A DNA stretch of 7,066 nucleotides, taken from assembly GCA_023415375.1 (NCBI GenBank), contig JAEZKW010000292.1, forward strand, positions 1 through 7,066, given 5' to 3'. Shown here piece after piece: positions 1 to 6,477 of this stretch. The translations under genes and the position numbers were made by a program. Position 1 is the first letter of the stretch; the number at the start of each line of letters is the position of its first letter. Source of the DNA: Bacillota bacterium (lineage in GTDB: Bacteria > Bacillota > UBA4882 > UBA8346). Below the pieces are notes generated by a model, which was given only the letters and a program-made list of their open reading frames with translations, was not told the DNA's origin and ran no database searches.

Positions 1-873
1 AAAGGCTTCAATTCGAATTAACGATTTGCTGTTTGGGGAATGGATCATCTGTCCATTCCCTATATACATTCCTACATGATGGATCTTTTCTGCGAGTTTA
101 TCCTTTGCAAAAAAAAGTAAATCTCCCGGTTGCAGGCTTTCTTTGGCTACCGGTAAGCCTACCGCTGCTTGTTCCGAAGCATCCCGCGGAATCGATATAC
201 CCTGGGACTGATAGAGCCGGAGCATAAAGCCGGAGCAGTCAAATCCGTAGCTGGCGGTACCGCCCCATAAATAGGGGAGGCCTATAAATTGCCGGGCTTC
301 TTCTATGATTTTAAGATCGGAAAAGTAGAGTTCGGAAGATTTTTTTGCCTCATGGCTTGCGAGATAACCGCTGGTCCCGTCTGGTAGACGGACCTCTAGA
401 CTGGAATCTTTTTCGTCTAAAAGCGGTAATCGGGTTTGATAACTCAGGATGTACCGAAGGTTATTCGAACCGGACTCCTTTACTAACATTGCTTTCGGCA
501 CAGAAACGACCACATTTTCCAAGCTTAACTGTTCCTCGAGATAGTGGCCATTAACCTTTACTTGCTCGGCGGGCACCCAACCAGGATATCCTGTTTGGTT
601 TTGAGCCGTCATTTGAGAGACAGCAGCAACTTTAAGCCACTCGCCCTGTCGTTCAAGAATAGCCACCCGTTCTCCATAAAGCGCCATAGTGTCGACTTTA
701 CCGACCAACCATAACCGCTCGTCGGTTGTTAATTTTTCAGCCCAGACGGCTGGATTGGCGGCAGCCTCGAGACTTAGATCTTGATATGTTCTTCCGCCAT
801 CCGGTATAGCCCAAAATATGGCCAGCGGAACGTTAATAGCTCCGTAAACTGGTTCTGATCCTCGCTGGGACAT
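1..873 (-). CDS. ykfC: NlpC/P60 gamma-D-glutamyl-L-diamino acid endopeptidase, YkfC-like (3' end outside window)
   Basis: 291 codons are visible and the reading frame runs off the left edge. The C-terminal NlpC/P60 domain (about residues 185-291) has the catalytic cysteine in FDCSGF (Cys213), the histidine in HHVGMY (His266) and a third polar residue in MIHSP (His278). The 53- and 12-residue spacings match the Cys-His-His triad I recall for Bacillus cereus YkfC. Asp231 in IPRDAS lies 18 residues after the cysteine, where YkfC has the Asp that binds the free amine of L-Ala. Residues 1-180 look like two SH3b-like domains (e.g. GYPGWVP, 95-101). Known family role: cytoplasmic cleavage of L-Ala-gamma-D-Glu from diamino acids in recycled wall peptides. 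There is no signal peptide, which fits. The ATG is supported by an AAGGA-type site just upstream and an in-frame TAA 7 codons before it. About 15-25 residues are probably missing. A general SH3-NlpC hydrolase is the alternative. Confidence 0.85.
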   Translation of the reverse strand, partial: MSQRGSEPVYGAINVPLAIFWAIPDGGRTYQDLSLEAAANPAVWAEKLTTDERLWLVGKVDTMALYGERVAILERQGEWLKVAAVSQMTAQNQTGYPGWVPAEQVKVNGHYLEEQLSLENVVVSVPKAMLVKESGSNNLRYILSYQTRLPLLDEKDSSLEVRLPDGTSGYLASHEAKKSSELYFSDLKIIEEARQFIGLPYLWGGTASYGFDCSGFMLRLYQSQGISIPRDASEQAAVGLPVAKESLQPGDLLFFAKDKLAEKIHHVGMYIGNGQMIHSPNSKSLIRIEAF

Positions 874-938
874 GTTAATCCATCCTTTTTATATTCATAA
901 GTTCATTGAATCAAAGCCCATTTTTATTAAGAGGGGTA

Positions 939-988
939 AATTGCTTTAATAATAGTTTACTTCAATTTGCAGTTTATTTGAAGCAATT
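939..988. promoter_or_regulatory. Nested inverted repeats upstream of the YkfC-like gene
   Basis: AATTGCTT (939-946) is mirrored by AAGCAATT (981-988), and inside it CTTCAA (960-965) is mirrored by TTGAAG (978-983). The stretch lies between the terminator of the ankyrin gene and the start of the peptidase gene, so the peptidase promoter must be here or nearby. No -35/-10 pair with good spacing stands out. The repeats could be an operator, but AT-rich DNA gives such matches by chance. Confidence 0.25.
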
Positions 989-1013
989 ATTATTCAGTAG
1001 CTCTAGCAGCAAT

Positions 1014-1052
1014 GAGAAAAACTAAAATAGGGGGCAAGCCCCCCATTTTAGT
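1014..1052 (-). terminator. Rho-independent terminator after the ankyrin gene
   Basis: On the minus strand, ACTAAAAT (1045-1052) pairs with ATTTTAGT (1021-1028) and a GGGGG/CCCCC block (1030-1034 with 1039-1043) continues the stem after one mismatch, leaving a 4-base loop CTTG. The stem is followed by TTTTTCTC on the minus strand. It lies about 100 bases after the ankyrin stop codon and ends the WG-ankyrin transcript, so the peptidase gene beyond it must be transcribed separately. Confidence 0.88.
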
Positions 1053-1151
1053 CAGTATTTATAGTTGATAATAAAAATGGCAGAAAGTATGTTGAATTAT
1101 TCTCCTATTATTCATGTTTCCAATAGCCGTTATCAACCTATTATTTGGAAC

Positions 1152-2120
1152 TTACGATTTCGGCCAAACAGTTTTTAGGAATGTCGCAATAGCGGTTTGA
1201 TTACCAGCCACCGCGAGATCCAAAGCGGTCTCACCCTTATTGTTTTTTTCAGCAATTGTGCCCTTATCCAACCTTGCAGCAATCAACTTTACCACTTCGA
1301 TATTACCACTTTTAACAGCATACATTAGAGGAGTCCAGCCGCTCTTATCCTGGCGTCTGGGATAAGTATCGGTTTGCAGAAGCGCGGCCGTAATATCGAC
1401 TAAGCCCTTTTCGCAGGCCAGCATCAGACAATTTTTACCTGTTTCATCATACGAATCAGGATCGAGGCCTTTTTGCGCTACCAGTAGTTTAACCGTCTCA
1501 GTTTGCCCGTTGGCAACTGCAAACATCAGCGGAGACCACTTCGGTGCCGGTTTTTCCGTTGACTCGCTATCATACGCTTTTTCATTAAAACGCGCTTCTT
1601 TATCTATGAATAGTTTAACGATGTCAGTTTTACCATATTTGGCGGCTAAGCATAAAATATCAATGCAGGCAAATTTGAAATCCACTTTTTCGGAGAAGAC
1701 GGTGACGACATCTAGGCGTCCATTTTTCGCCGCCGCGGCCAAAGCCGGGAAATAATCTTTGGCGTCAACACTTTTATCTAATATTAACTTCACGATCTCG
1801 GTATTGCCATTTTGGGCAGCCAGTATTAACGGGCTCTCACCGGTTTTTGTTTTGACATTCAGAAGCACTTTCTTTTCTAAAAGAAGTTTGACAATGTCGG
1901 TTTGACCTTTTTCAGCCGCATTAATCATCGGGGTCCGGCCGTCCTTGTCTGTAATATTAACATTTGCCCCTTGGGAGATTAAAGATTGGACCTTTTCAAG
2001 ATCTCCCTGGAGGGAAGCGGCTAATAAAGAATCACTCAAATCATCGGCCAAAATAGGCGCTACCGTTAAAACCAATAAAAACGCTGAAATGATAAAATAC
2101 ATCAATATTTTTTTTGGCAT
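1152..2120 (-). CDS. Exported ankyrin-repeat protein
   Basis: 322 residues, almost entirely ankyrin repeats. Residues 1-25 form a signal peptide (MPKK, then a hydrophobic core ending APILA) without a lipobox, so a soluble exported protein is expected. About nine repeats follow: roughly 29-59, 60-92, 93-122, 123-150, 151-192, 194-226, 227-258, 259-292 and 293-319. The helical core motif recurs as AAEKGQTDIVKLLLEK, AAQNGNTEIVKLILDK, AVANGQTETVKLLVAQ and AVKSGNIEVVKLIAAR. Repeat 5 carries a charged insertion near 182-193 (YDSESTEK). Ankyrin repeats bind other proteins and no catalytic domain is present, so the partner is unknown. An in-frame TTG two codons upstream is possible, but the GGTGA ribosome site lies 7 bases before this ATG and only 1 base before the TTG. 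The WG-repeat gene lies just upstream on the same strand and probably shares the mRNA. Confidence 0.93.
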   Translation of the reverse strand: MPKKILMYFIISAFLLVLTVAPILADDLSDSLLAASLQGDLEKVQSLISQGANVNITDKDGRTPMINAAEKGQTDIVKLLLEKKVLLNVKTKTGESPLILAAQNGNTEIVKLILDKSVDAKDYFPALAAAAKNGRLDVVTVFSEKVDFKFACIDILCLAAKYGKTDIVKLFIDKEARFNEKAYDSESTEKPAPKWSPLMFAVANGQTETVKLLVAQKGLDPDSYDETGKNCLMLACEKGLVDITAALLQTDTYPRRQDKSGWTPLMYAVKSGNIEVVKLIAARLDKGTIAEKNNKGETALDLAVAGNQTAIATFLKTVWPKS

Positions 2121-2127
2121 TTTCAAG

Positions 2128-2137
2128 TCACCCCTTT
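2128..2137 (-). promoter_or_regulatory. Ribosome binding site that decides the ankyrin start
   Basis: The minus strand reads AAAGGGGTGA, complementary to most of the 16S 3' end. It ends 7 bases before the ATG at 2118-2120 and only 1 base before the TTG at 2124-2126. The spacing favours the ATG. Confidence 0.7.
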
Positions 2138-2165
2138 ATTTTTTTAATACAATGATGCAATCCGG

Positions 2166-2186
2166 TTCTTGCTGCAGTTGCAAGAA
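2166..2186 (-). other. Hairpin between the WG and ankyrin genes
   Basis: TTCTTGC (2166-2172) and GCAAGAA (2180-2186) form a perfect 7-bp stem with a 7-base loop in the 87-94 base gap between the two genes. No T-run follows on the minus strand, so it is not an evident terminator. It could protect or separate the two halves of a shared mRNA. No convincing promoter is visible in the gap, which supports co-transcription. Confidence 0.4.
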
Positions 2187-2213
2187 TCTTCATGACAAAA
2201 ATACGATCACATT

Positions 2214-3599
2214 TTATTCCTTATAAATAATCTTACCGTCCCGGTTGATGATACCGTTTGTAAAGGTTCCGTTGCCAATATAGATTTTAATTGGCGCGAA
2301 TCCGTTATGGAACATCCCGAGGGCAGTCCATTCCTTTTGTGGTTTAACAATAAAATTACCTTTTAAATCAACAATTCCCGTACCATTATATCTGGTTACC
2401 ACAAAAGCGCGGCCATTTGCAAATGAAACTACACCTTGATACCCTACATCCCGGAACTTAGTATTCATCATATCAATCTCAACATAGGTCATCACTTGTT
2501 TAGCATTTTTATCTACAAAGGTAATGGCAAACTTATCACCTTCGTGAGGCCCCTCATCCAATCTAAGAGCGGTTAATCCATCCGTGCGTTGATAAAGTGT
2601 GGGAAAACACGGTCTTTTATCAATGACTATTTTGGAAAAATCATAGATATAGTTGCCGGATTTATCAATTTGTTCTGCTCCACCTTCCGGTGTTTCGATC
2701 AACGCAGCCTCATCGAGATAAGACCAAGCTGTTTTAATGAACGGTTTAAATGCCGTTTTGCCTGAAGTGTTAATATATCCGACTTTATCGGTATTGAGAT
2801 AAAGGATAATAGCCATCCCGTTTTGAAACGCCCAGGCATTTTTAAAAGTCGGTTTCACCAGCCATTTGCCGTCAGTATCGATATAGCCGCACAAATCTTT
2901 ATTCTTCACTATCGCAAATCCTTCGGAAAAGCCCCGTGCTTCATAACGTTCCTGATAGCTTCCGGAGTCCGGTAGGAATATTTTTTTCTTCCCTTGCTTA
3001 TCGATATAAACATAACCTTTATTGGATTCGGAACCGCTGCAATAACATAAAGCAAGCCCGCTGTTGAAACTGCCCCTTATTTCTATTTTTTCATCAGGCT
3101 TAAATTGAATCACCGTCTCGCCTTTACGGTTGATAAAATATTGTTGGCTGTCGCTCTTCACCAGGGCCAGCCCTTCGGCAAAATCTTCGGCTTGATCATA
3201 TTTGGCCTCAATCACAAAAGTCCCGGTACTATCGATATAACCCCACTTCCCGTTAAAGTCTTTCGCTTTGACAAGAACATCCGAATTATAACTTGAATTT
3301 TCTTTCTCAGGGCTATACAAACCGGTTAATTTGTTTTGTAACTCGGCGATTGCATCCTTGTTCAAACCTTCCGCATTGGTATTGTTCAAATCACTCAAGA
3401 GAAAGGATGCTTCCGTATAATACCCGATGTCGGTAAAGTATTTGATGGTCTCAATCATTCGATTAACGTAATCCGCTTGAGTTTCCAGCGCCATTGTATT
3501 AGGTATTGGAGGCGGCTTTTCTTTGTCAAGTTTTGCCGCCAGGCTGAGACTGGAAAACAGACAAACCAGAGTAAGAACCAAAACCAGATGTTTTTTCAA
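2214..3599 (-). CDS. Exported WG-repeat protein (TTG start)
   Basis: 461 residues. The N-terminus (MKKH, hydrophobic core, SLSLAA at 17-22) is a signal peptide; a Cys lies at position 13 but not in a lipobox. Residues 40-95 look helical (ADYVNRMIETIKYFTDIGYY). From about 115 to the end there are eight or nine WG-type units (beta-rich repeats with a G-Y-I-D-x-x-G-K core): KWGYIDSTGTFVI (118-130), QYFINRKGETVI, YVYIDKQGKKKI, CGYIDTDGKWLVKPTF (237-252), VGYINTSGKTAFKPF, EQIDKSGNYIYDF, TFVDKNAKQV, TGIVDLKGNFIVKP (407-420) and NGIINRDGKIIYKE (448-461). Each is usually followed by an F-x-x-G-x-A segment. WG repeats are a KWG/WG-type beta scaffold with no known enzymatic role, probably ligand or protein binding. 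The start is TTG, 7 bases after GGGAGGA; the next ATG (residue 36) would lose the signal peptide. Confidence 0.92.
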   Translation of the reverse strand: MKKHLVLVLTLVCLFSSLSLAAKLDKEKPPPIPNTMALETQADYVNRMIETIKYFTDIGYYTEASFLLSDLNNTNAEGLNKDAIAELQNKLTGLYSPEKENSSYNSDVLVKAKDFNGKWGYIDSTGTFVIEAKYDQAEDFAEGLALVKSDSQQYFINRKGETVIQFKPDEKIEIRGSFNSGLALCYCSGSESNKGYVYIDKQGKKKIFLPDSGSYQERYEARGFSEGFAIVKNKDLCGYIDTDGKWLVKPTFKNAWAFQNGMAIILYLNTDKVGYINTSGKTAFKPFIKTAWSYLDEAALIETPEGGAEQIDKSGNYIYDFSKIVIDKRPCFPTLYQRTDGLTALRLDEGPHEGDKFAITFVDKNAKQVMTYVEIDMMNTKFRDVGYQGVVSFANGRAFVVTRYNGTGIVDLKGNFIVKPQKEWTALGMFHNGFAPIKIYIGNGTFTNGIINRDGKIIYKE

Positions 3600-3605
3600 G
3601 TAAAT

Positions 3606-3612
3606 TCCTCCC
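3606..3612 (-). promoter_or_regulatory. Strong ribosome binding site deciding a TTG start
   Basis: The minus strand reads GGGAGGA, a near-perfect Shine-Dalgarno, 7 bases before TTG at 3597-3599. No ATG or GTG lies within reach in frame, so this site fixes TTG as the start of the WG-repeat gene. Confidence 0.85.
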
Positions 3613-3631
3613 GTATTTTTGTGTAAATCGG

Positions 3632-3739
3632 ATTGGTTTTAAGTCCTCCGACAGTGTAAGTCTTAACCATTACATTCATGGGTTAGCGGTCGGCCGTAAG
3701 AATATTGTTACGATTTAATTGATTTCACTTAAAACCAAT
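3632..3739. repeat. 13-bp perfect inverted repeat enclosing a nested dyad, upstream of the WG gene
   Basis: ATTGGTTTTAAGT (3632-3644) is the exact reverse complement of ACTTAAAACCAAT (3727-3739). The 108-base unit between and including them contains CGTAA (3695-3699) facing TTACG (3708-3712), an 18-base dyad with a single mismatched pair. The unit ends about 30 bases before the WG start, so it probably lies in the leader or promoter region. It could be an operator array, a leader fold or a small remnant element. I see no clear target-site duplication beside the arms. Confidence 0.55.
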
Positions 3740-3784
3740 AAAAAACGATTTCTATATATTTTTCGGAATTTTCATTGTTTTACT

Positions 3785-3919
3785 TTATAGAATTTTGTAT
3801 CTACCCCGGGGAACATCACTGTGAGTTTGAATGGAATCAGGCCACTGCGCTTTTAACTGTGTCATTTCCAGAAGCAGTTTGCGCCCGCCTTTTTGAATTA
3901 AGACCGTTGTAAATGTGAA
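3785..3919 (-). pseudogene. Possible gene scrap (C-terminal fragment)
   Basis: The minus strand has 44 open codons ending in TAA, with protein-like content such as TTVLIQKGGRKLLLEMTQ and WPDSIQTHSDVPRGRYKIL. There is no usable start: an in-frame TAA (3920-3922) closes it upstream, and the first ATG lies well inside. The frame beyond that stop again reads like protein (FSATGKLSTKTLM). The segment is GC-richer than its surroundings. I do not recognise the family. It may be the decayed tail of a gene or a chance frame. Confidence 0.22.
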
Positions 3920-3995
3920 TTACATCAGCGTTTTTGTGGAAAGTTTACCCGTTGCAGAAAAATTATTTTCAAGGAACTTATTATGTATGCGCGCC

Positions 3996-4027
3996 AAAGA
4001 TCCCAATATATTTGGGGTCTTTCTTTT
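3996..4027 (+). terminator. Orphan rho-independent terminator
   Basis: AAAGATCCCAA (3996-4006) pairs with TTGGGGTCTTT (4012-4022) as an 11-bp stem with one U-G pair and a 5-base loop, followed by CTTTT on the plus strand. On the minus strand the stem is followed by GGCGCGC, so it works only as a plus-strand terminator. No plus-strand gene precedes it in the window. Confidence 0.65.
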
Positions 4028-4062
4028 ATAATGGATGTAAAAATCATTAACCCAAAAGTGAA

Positions 4063-4089
4063 ATTATGGAACAGGAATTGTTCCATGAT
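4063..4089. promoter_or_regulatory. Palindrome upstream of the broken plus-strand gene
   Basis: ATGGAACA (4066-4073) and TGTTCCAT (4079-4086) are perfect inverted copies around GGAAT, extended by further pairs to 4063 and 4089. It lies about 90 bases before the ATG at 4178. The half-site spacing is wrong for a LexA/DinR box. It could be an operator or a leader hairpin. Confidence 0.4.
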
Positions 4090-4177
4090 AACAGAATTAT
4101 TGTAAATTAAAATTCATTGGTACCAGGCGATTTTTATAGATTAGCCGGCATTCGGTACTAAAATAGGAGGTCGAATA

Positions 4178-4683
4178 ATGAAGAAAACGAGTTTAATCGT
4201 ATGTTTGTTTTGATTCTCACAGTGACAGTGCCAGTTTTCGCAGTCGATTAGGATTATCATTTCGGCATTCAAATACTTCAAGAGAGCATTTCCAAAGCTG
4301 ATGGTATTAGCGGAGGCAGTTATTTATATTTGGGTACTGCCTTTAGTTTCAATCCCAAATTTGCCCTCAATGCTAAATATGCATGGAATATATCACCGGA
4401 AAGCCATTCGGATCATCTTATTTCAATAGAACCGCAATACACCTTCGGGAAACCGGGGTCACCGCTTAATTCCAATCTCTCTTTGGTTTATCTCACAAAC
4501 CTTGATCAGAAAGAATCTAAATATTACGGTTTGAGATTCTGCCCCTTTAGTTCAGGGAGGTCAACTTTTACTCAAAACTTTAAAATGAGTATGGAGCTTT
4601 TTCCAATTGGGTATTTGTACAATGCCGATACCAAGCAACATGTTGCCACTTTTGAGTTTATATCTGTTACCACCTATTTTTGA
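4178..4683 (+). pseudogene. Broken gene for a small exported beta-rich (possibly outer-membrane barrel) protein
   Basis: A strong site AGGAGG lies 7 bases before ATG 4178, which opens MKKTSLIVCLF and then hits TGA at 4211. The continuation is in another frame; adding one T to the T-run at 4208-4211 restores a standard signal peptide (MKKTSLIVCLF, then LILTVTVPVFA). A TAG at 4249-4251 then interrupts the frame just after the cleavage region. Beyond it the frame is open to TGA 4681-4683, with alternating hydrophobic strands such as YLYLGTAFSF, ALNAKYAW, LISIEPQYTF, SNLSLVYL, FKMSMELF and FEFISVTTYF. A final Phe after amphipathic strands is the usual C-terminal signature of outer-membrane barrels. 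The repaired product would be about 168 residues. The window cannot exclude sequencing error for the frameshift, but the TAG is a separate lesion. An alternative is expression from TTG 4330 as a 117-residue protein without export. Confidence 0.7.
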
Positions 4684-4811
4684 GTTCAATAGGGCCATTT
4701 TCTGATATCATTTGTTTGTTACTAGAGAGCTATGTCGAATGAATGGCGGTTTTGAGGGCTTATGACATGCAAAAAATAGTAGCACCAACAAGAAGTGAAA
4801 ATGTTTACATG

Positions 4812-4841
4812 AAAAAAGAGACTGGCTCTTTTGAGTCAGTC
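4812..4841 (-). terminator. Rho-independent terminator of the DppA-like gene
   Basis: On the minus strand GACTGACTC (4833-4841) pairs with GAGCCAGTC (4820-4828) around an AAAA loop with one mismatch, followed directly by TCTTTTTTC. It begins about 23 bases after the stop codon at 4864. On the plus strand the stem pairs fully through a G-U pair but lacks a good T-run, so it may stop the broken plus-strand gene only weakly. Confidence 0.85.
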
Positions 4842-4863
4842 CCTAGTTTCTCTCTTATAAGTT

Positions 4864-6405
4864 TTACTTGGACACCTGCGACAACCACGACACACCGGTC
4901 GGGTGCGGGTAAAAACCTTTAACTTTAGGCTGATATGCCGTTAAAACCGTGGCATGATTGATAAAGACCCAAGGAGCATCCGCCACCAGGATTTTTTGCA
5001 GTTTTTGATAAATTTTAATCCGGTCTTTTTGATTCAGTGTTCTGGTACCTTCCCTTAATAACTCGTCAGCCTTGGGATTGGAATATTTAGCAGTATTTAG
5101 GTTGGAATTAATCTGACTACTGTCAAGCAGCGATAAAAAATTATCAGGGTCGCCATTGTCCCCAATCCAGCCCTTAAAACAAGCATCGCCGTCCTCGGCT
5201 TTATTGACCACATCGAAATATTCCTTCCACGGATAGACCTTAATCGCAGTCTTAACCCCAATCTTCGAAAGCTCGGCTTGGATGGCTTCGGCCAGTTTCT
5301 GTCCGTTAACCGGATTATAGGCGCGGGCTACGGAGTAAGTAAGCATGGTAAATTCAAAATGGGGGTAACCCGCCTCAGCCAATAATTTTTTGGCTTTTTC
5401 CGGATTATACTCCAGCGCTTTTAAAGTAGGGTCATATCCCGGGATAAAACTCGGCAATGGCCCATTGGCGAGTTGCGCATACCCTTGATACAGATATTTC
5501 ACAACTGCTTCCCGGTTGATCGCCATGGAAATCGCTTGGCGGACCCGGGGATCGCTAAAGGGTTTTTTATTACAGAAAAATGCCATGTAATTAATATTCA
5601 TTCCCGGGCTTTTCAATACTTTCATTCCGCTGGACTCCAATTTTTTAACGTCATTGGGATCCACCCCGTCGATAATGTCCGTCGCGCCGGTCATTAACTC
5701 AGTGGCCCGGACCGTATTTTCCTTGGTGGTCTTATAAACCACTTTATCCATTAACGCCTTCTTACCCCAATAGTTATTATTTCTCACTAAGACGATTTGC
5801 TGGTCGCGGTCCCACTTTTCAAACATAAACGGGCCAGTCCCAACTGGATGCTGATTAAAGTCCACGCCATATTTTTTTAAGGCAGTGGGACTGACAATCG
5901 GGGCCGCAAAACACATGGCCAGATTCAACAAAAACGGGGCGTACGGTTTGCTCAAAATGAATTTCACCGTATAAGGGTCAACCGCTTCAACTTGTTTGAC
6001 CGGTTCAAAGGTGAAGGTAGCATATGGCATATCACTGGTGGCTCGTGGTGGCAATTGACGTTCAACGCTGGCTTTAACCGCTTCCGCATTAAACGGGGTC
6101 CCGTCATGAAATTTAACACCTTTCCGCAGTTTAAATGTCCAAACCAACCCATCGGGCGATTGGATCCAGGAAGTTGCCAGACAGGGTTCAACCGCGGTAC
6201 TGCCCGGTTTGTATTTAACCAAGGTCTCATAGATATTCACGATGATCTTTCCGGATTCAGCCTCATTGACATAGGCCGGATCAAGGCCCTGGGGATCCGC
6301 CGCCTTGGAATACACCAGAATTTTCGATGGGGTGGCGAAAACCAGGTTAACGGCAACCGTGGCCGCCATTAACACTGCCAATGTAAAAAATAATAACTTA
6401 CGCAT
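4864..6405 (-). CDS. dppA: ABC transporter dipeptide-binding protein, DppA-like (SBP family 5)
   Basis: 513 residues, normal for the family. Residues 1-24 are a signal peptide (MRKLLFFTLAVLMAA to VFA) with no cysteine, so the protein should be free in the periplasm or outside, not a lipoprotein. The family 5 signature is clear: LATSW (76-80), WTFKLRKGVKFHDGTPFNA (89-107), HPVGTGPF (186-193), NYWG (211-214) and DPRVRQAISMAINRE (285-299). Arg361 in VARAYNP and Asp416 in GWIGDNGDPDNF match Arg355 and Asp408, which in E. coli DppA (as I recall) bind the carboxyl and amino ends of a dipeptide. This argues for dipeptides, although glutathione- or haem-binding relatives share the fold. The ATG follows AAAGGAGGT by 7 bases. 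The gene has its own promoter and terminator, and no permease or ATPase genes adjoin it. Known family members deliver substrate to DppBCDF-type importers. Confidence 0.93.
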   Translation of the reverse strand: MRKLLFFTLAVLMAATVAVNLVFATPSKILVYSKAADPQGLDPAYVNEAESGKIIVNIYETLVKYKPGSTAVEPCLATSWIQSPDGLVWTFKLRKGVKFHDGTPFNAEAVKASVERQLPPRATSDMPYATFTFEPVKQVEAVDPYTVKFILSKPYAPFLLNLAMCFAAPIVSPTALKKYGVDFNQHPVGTGPFMFEKWDRDQQIVLVRNNNYWGKKALMDKVVYKTTKENTVRATELMTGATDIIDGVDPNDVKKLESSGMKVLKSPGMNINYMAFFCNKKPFSDPRVRQAISMAINREAVVKYLYQGYAQLANGPLPSFIPGYDPTLKALEYNPEKAKKLLAEAGYPHFEFTMLTYSVARAYNPVNGQKLAEAIQAELSKIGVKTAIKVYPWKEYFDVVNKAEDGDACFKGWIGDNGDPDNFLSLLDSSQINSNLNTAKYSNPKADELLREGTRTLNQKDRIKIYQKLQKILVADAPWVFINHATVLTAYQPKVKGFYPHPTGVSWLSQVSK

Positions 6406-6477
6406 TCATCTTACCTCCTTTATTTTTCTTTGTTTTTAAACAATTTTTCTCCAATTGAAATCGATATTATTTGATAA

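Larger units (their letters stand above)
3600..4177. other. Gene-poor intergenic stretch between the WG gene and the broken plus-strand gene
   Basis: These 578 bases hold no intact gene. The parts I can support are listed separately: ribosome site, 13-bp inverted repeat with a nested dyad, a possible coding scrap, an orphan plus-strand terminator and a palindrome. Base composition shifts from very AT-rich (about 3700-3795) to clearly GC-richer (about 3800-3900), which suggests joined pieces of different origin. Confidence 0.6.

Noticed and set aside
33..554. Two plus-strand ORFs (33-227 and 345-554)
   Set aside because: Both lie antisense to the YkfC-like peptidase, whose motifs are unambiguous; they have no ribosome sites or recognisable content.
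1064..1137. 8-bp inverted repeat GTTGATAA / TTATCAAC downstream of the ankyrin gene
   Set aside because: The 58-base loop and short arms make it weak; the real terminator follows at 1014-1052.
1510..1755. Plus-strand ORF of 81 codons
   Set aside because: It is antisense to ankyrin repeats 3-6 and reflects their repeated codon pattern.
1945..2226. Plus-strand ORF of 93 codons
   Set aside because: It runs antisense across the ankyrin start and the intergenic hairpin, with no ribosome site or family resemblance.
4066..4086. LexA/DinR-like operator (GAAC ... GTTC)
   Set aside because: The half-sites are 7 bases apart, not the 4 expected for the Bacillota LexA box.
5473..6372. Plus-strand ORFs 5473-5697 and 5992-6372 and minus-strand ORF 5964-6230
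   Set aside because: All lie within the DppA-like gene in other frames and only mirror its codon bias.
6398..6409. Three-codon ORF overlapping the start of the DppA-like gene (ATG AAT GCG TAA)
   Set aside because: The ribosome site is better spaced for the real start; so short an overlap is likely chance.
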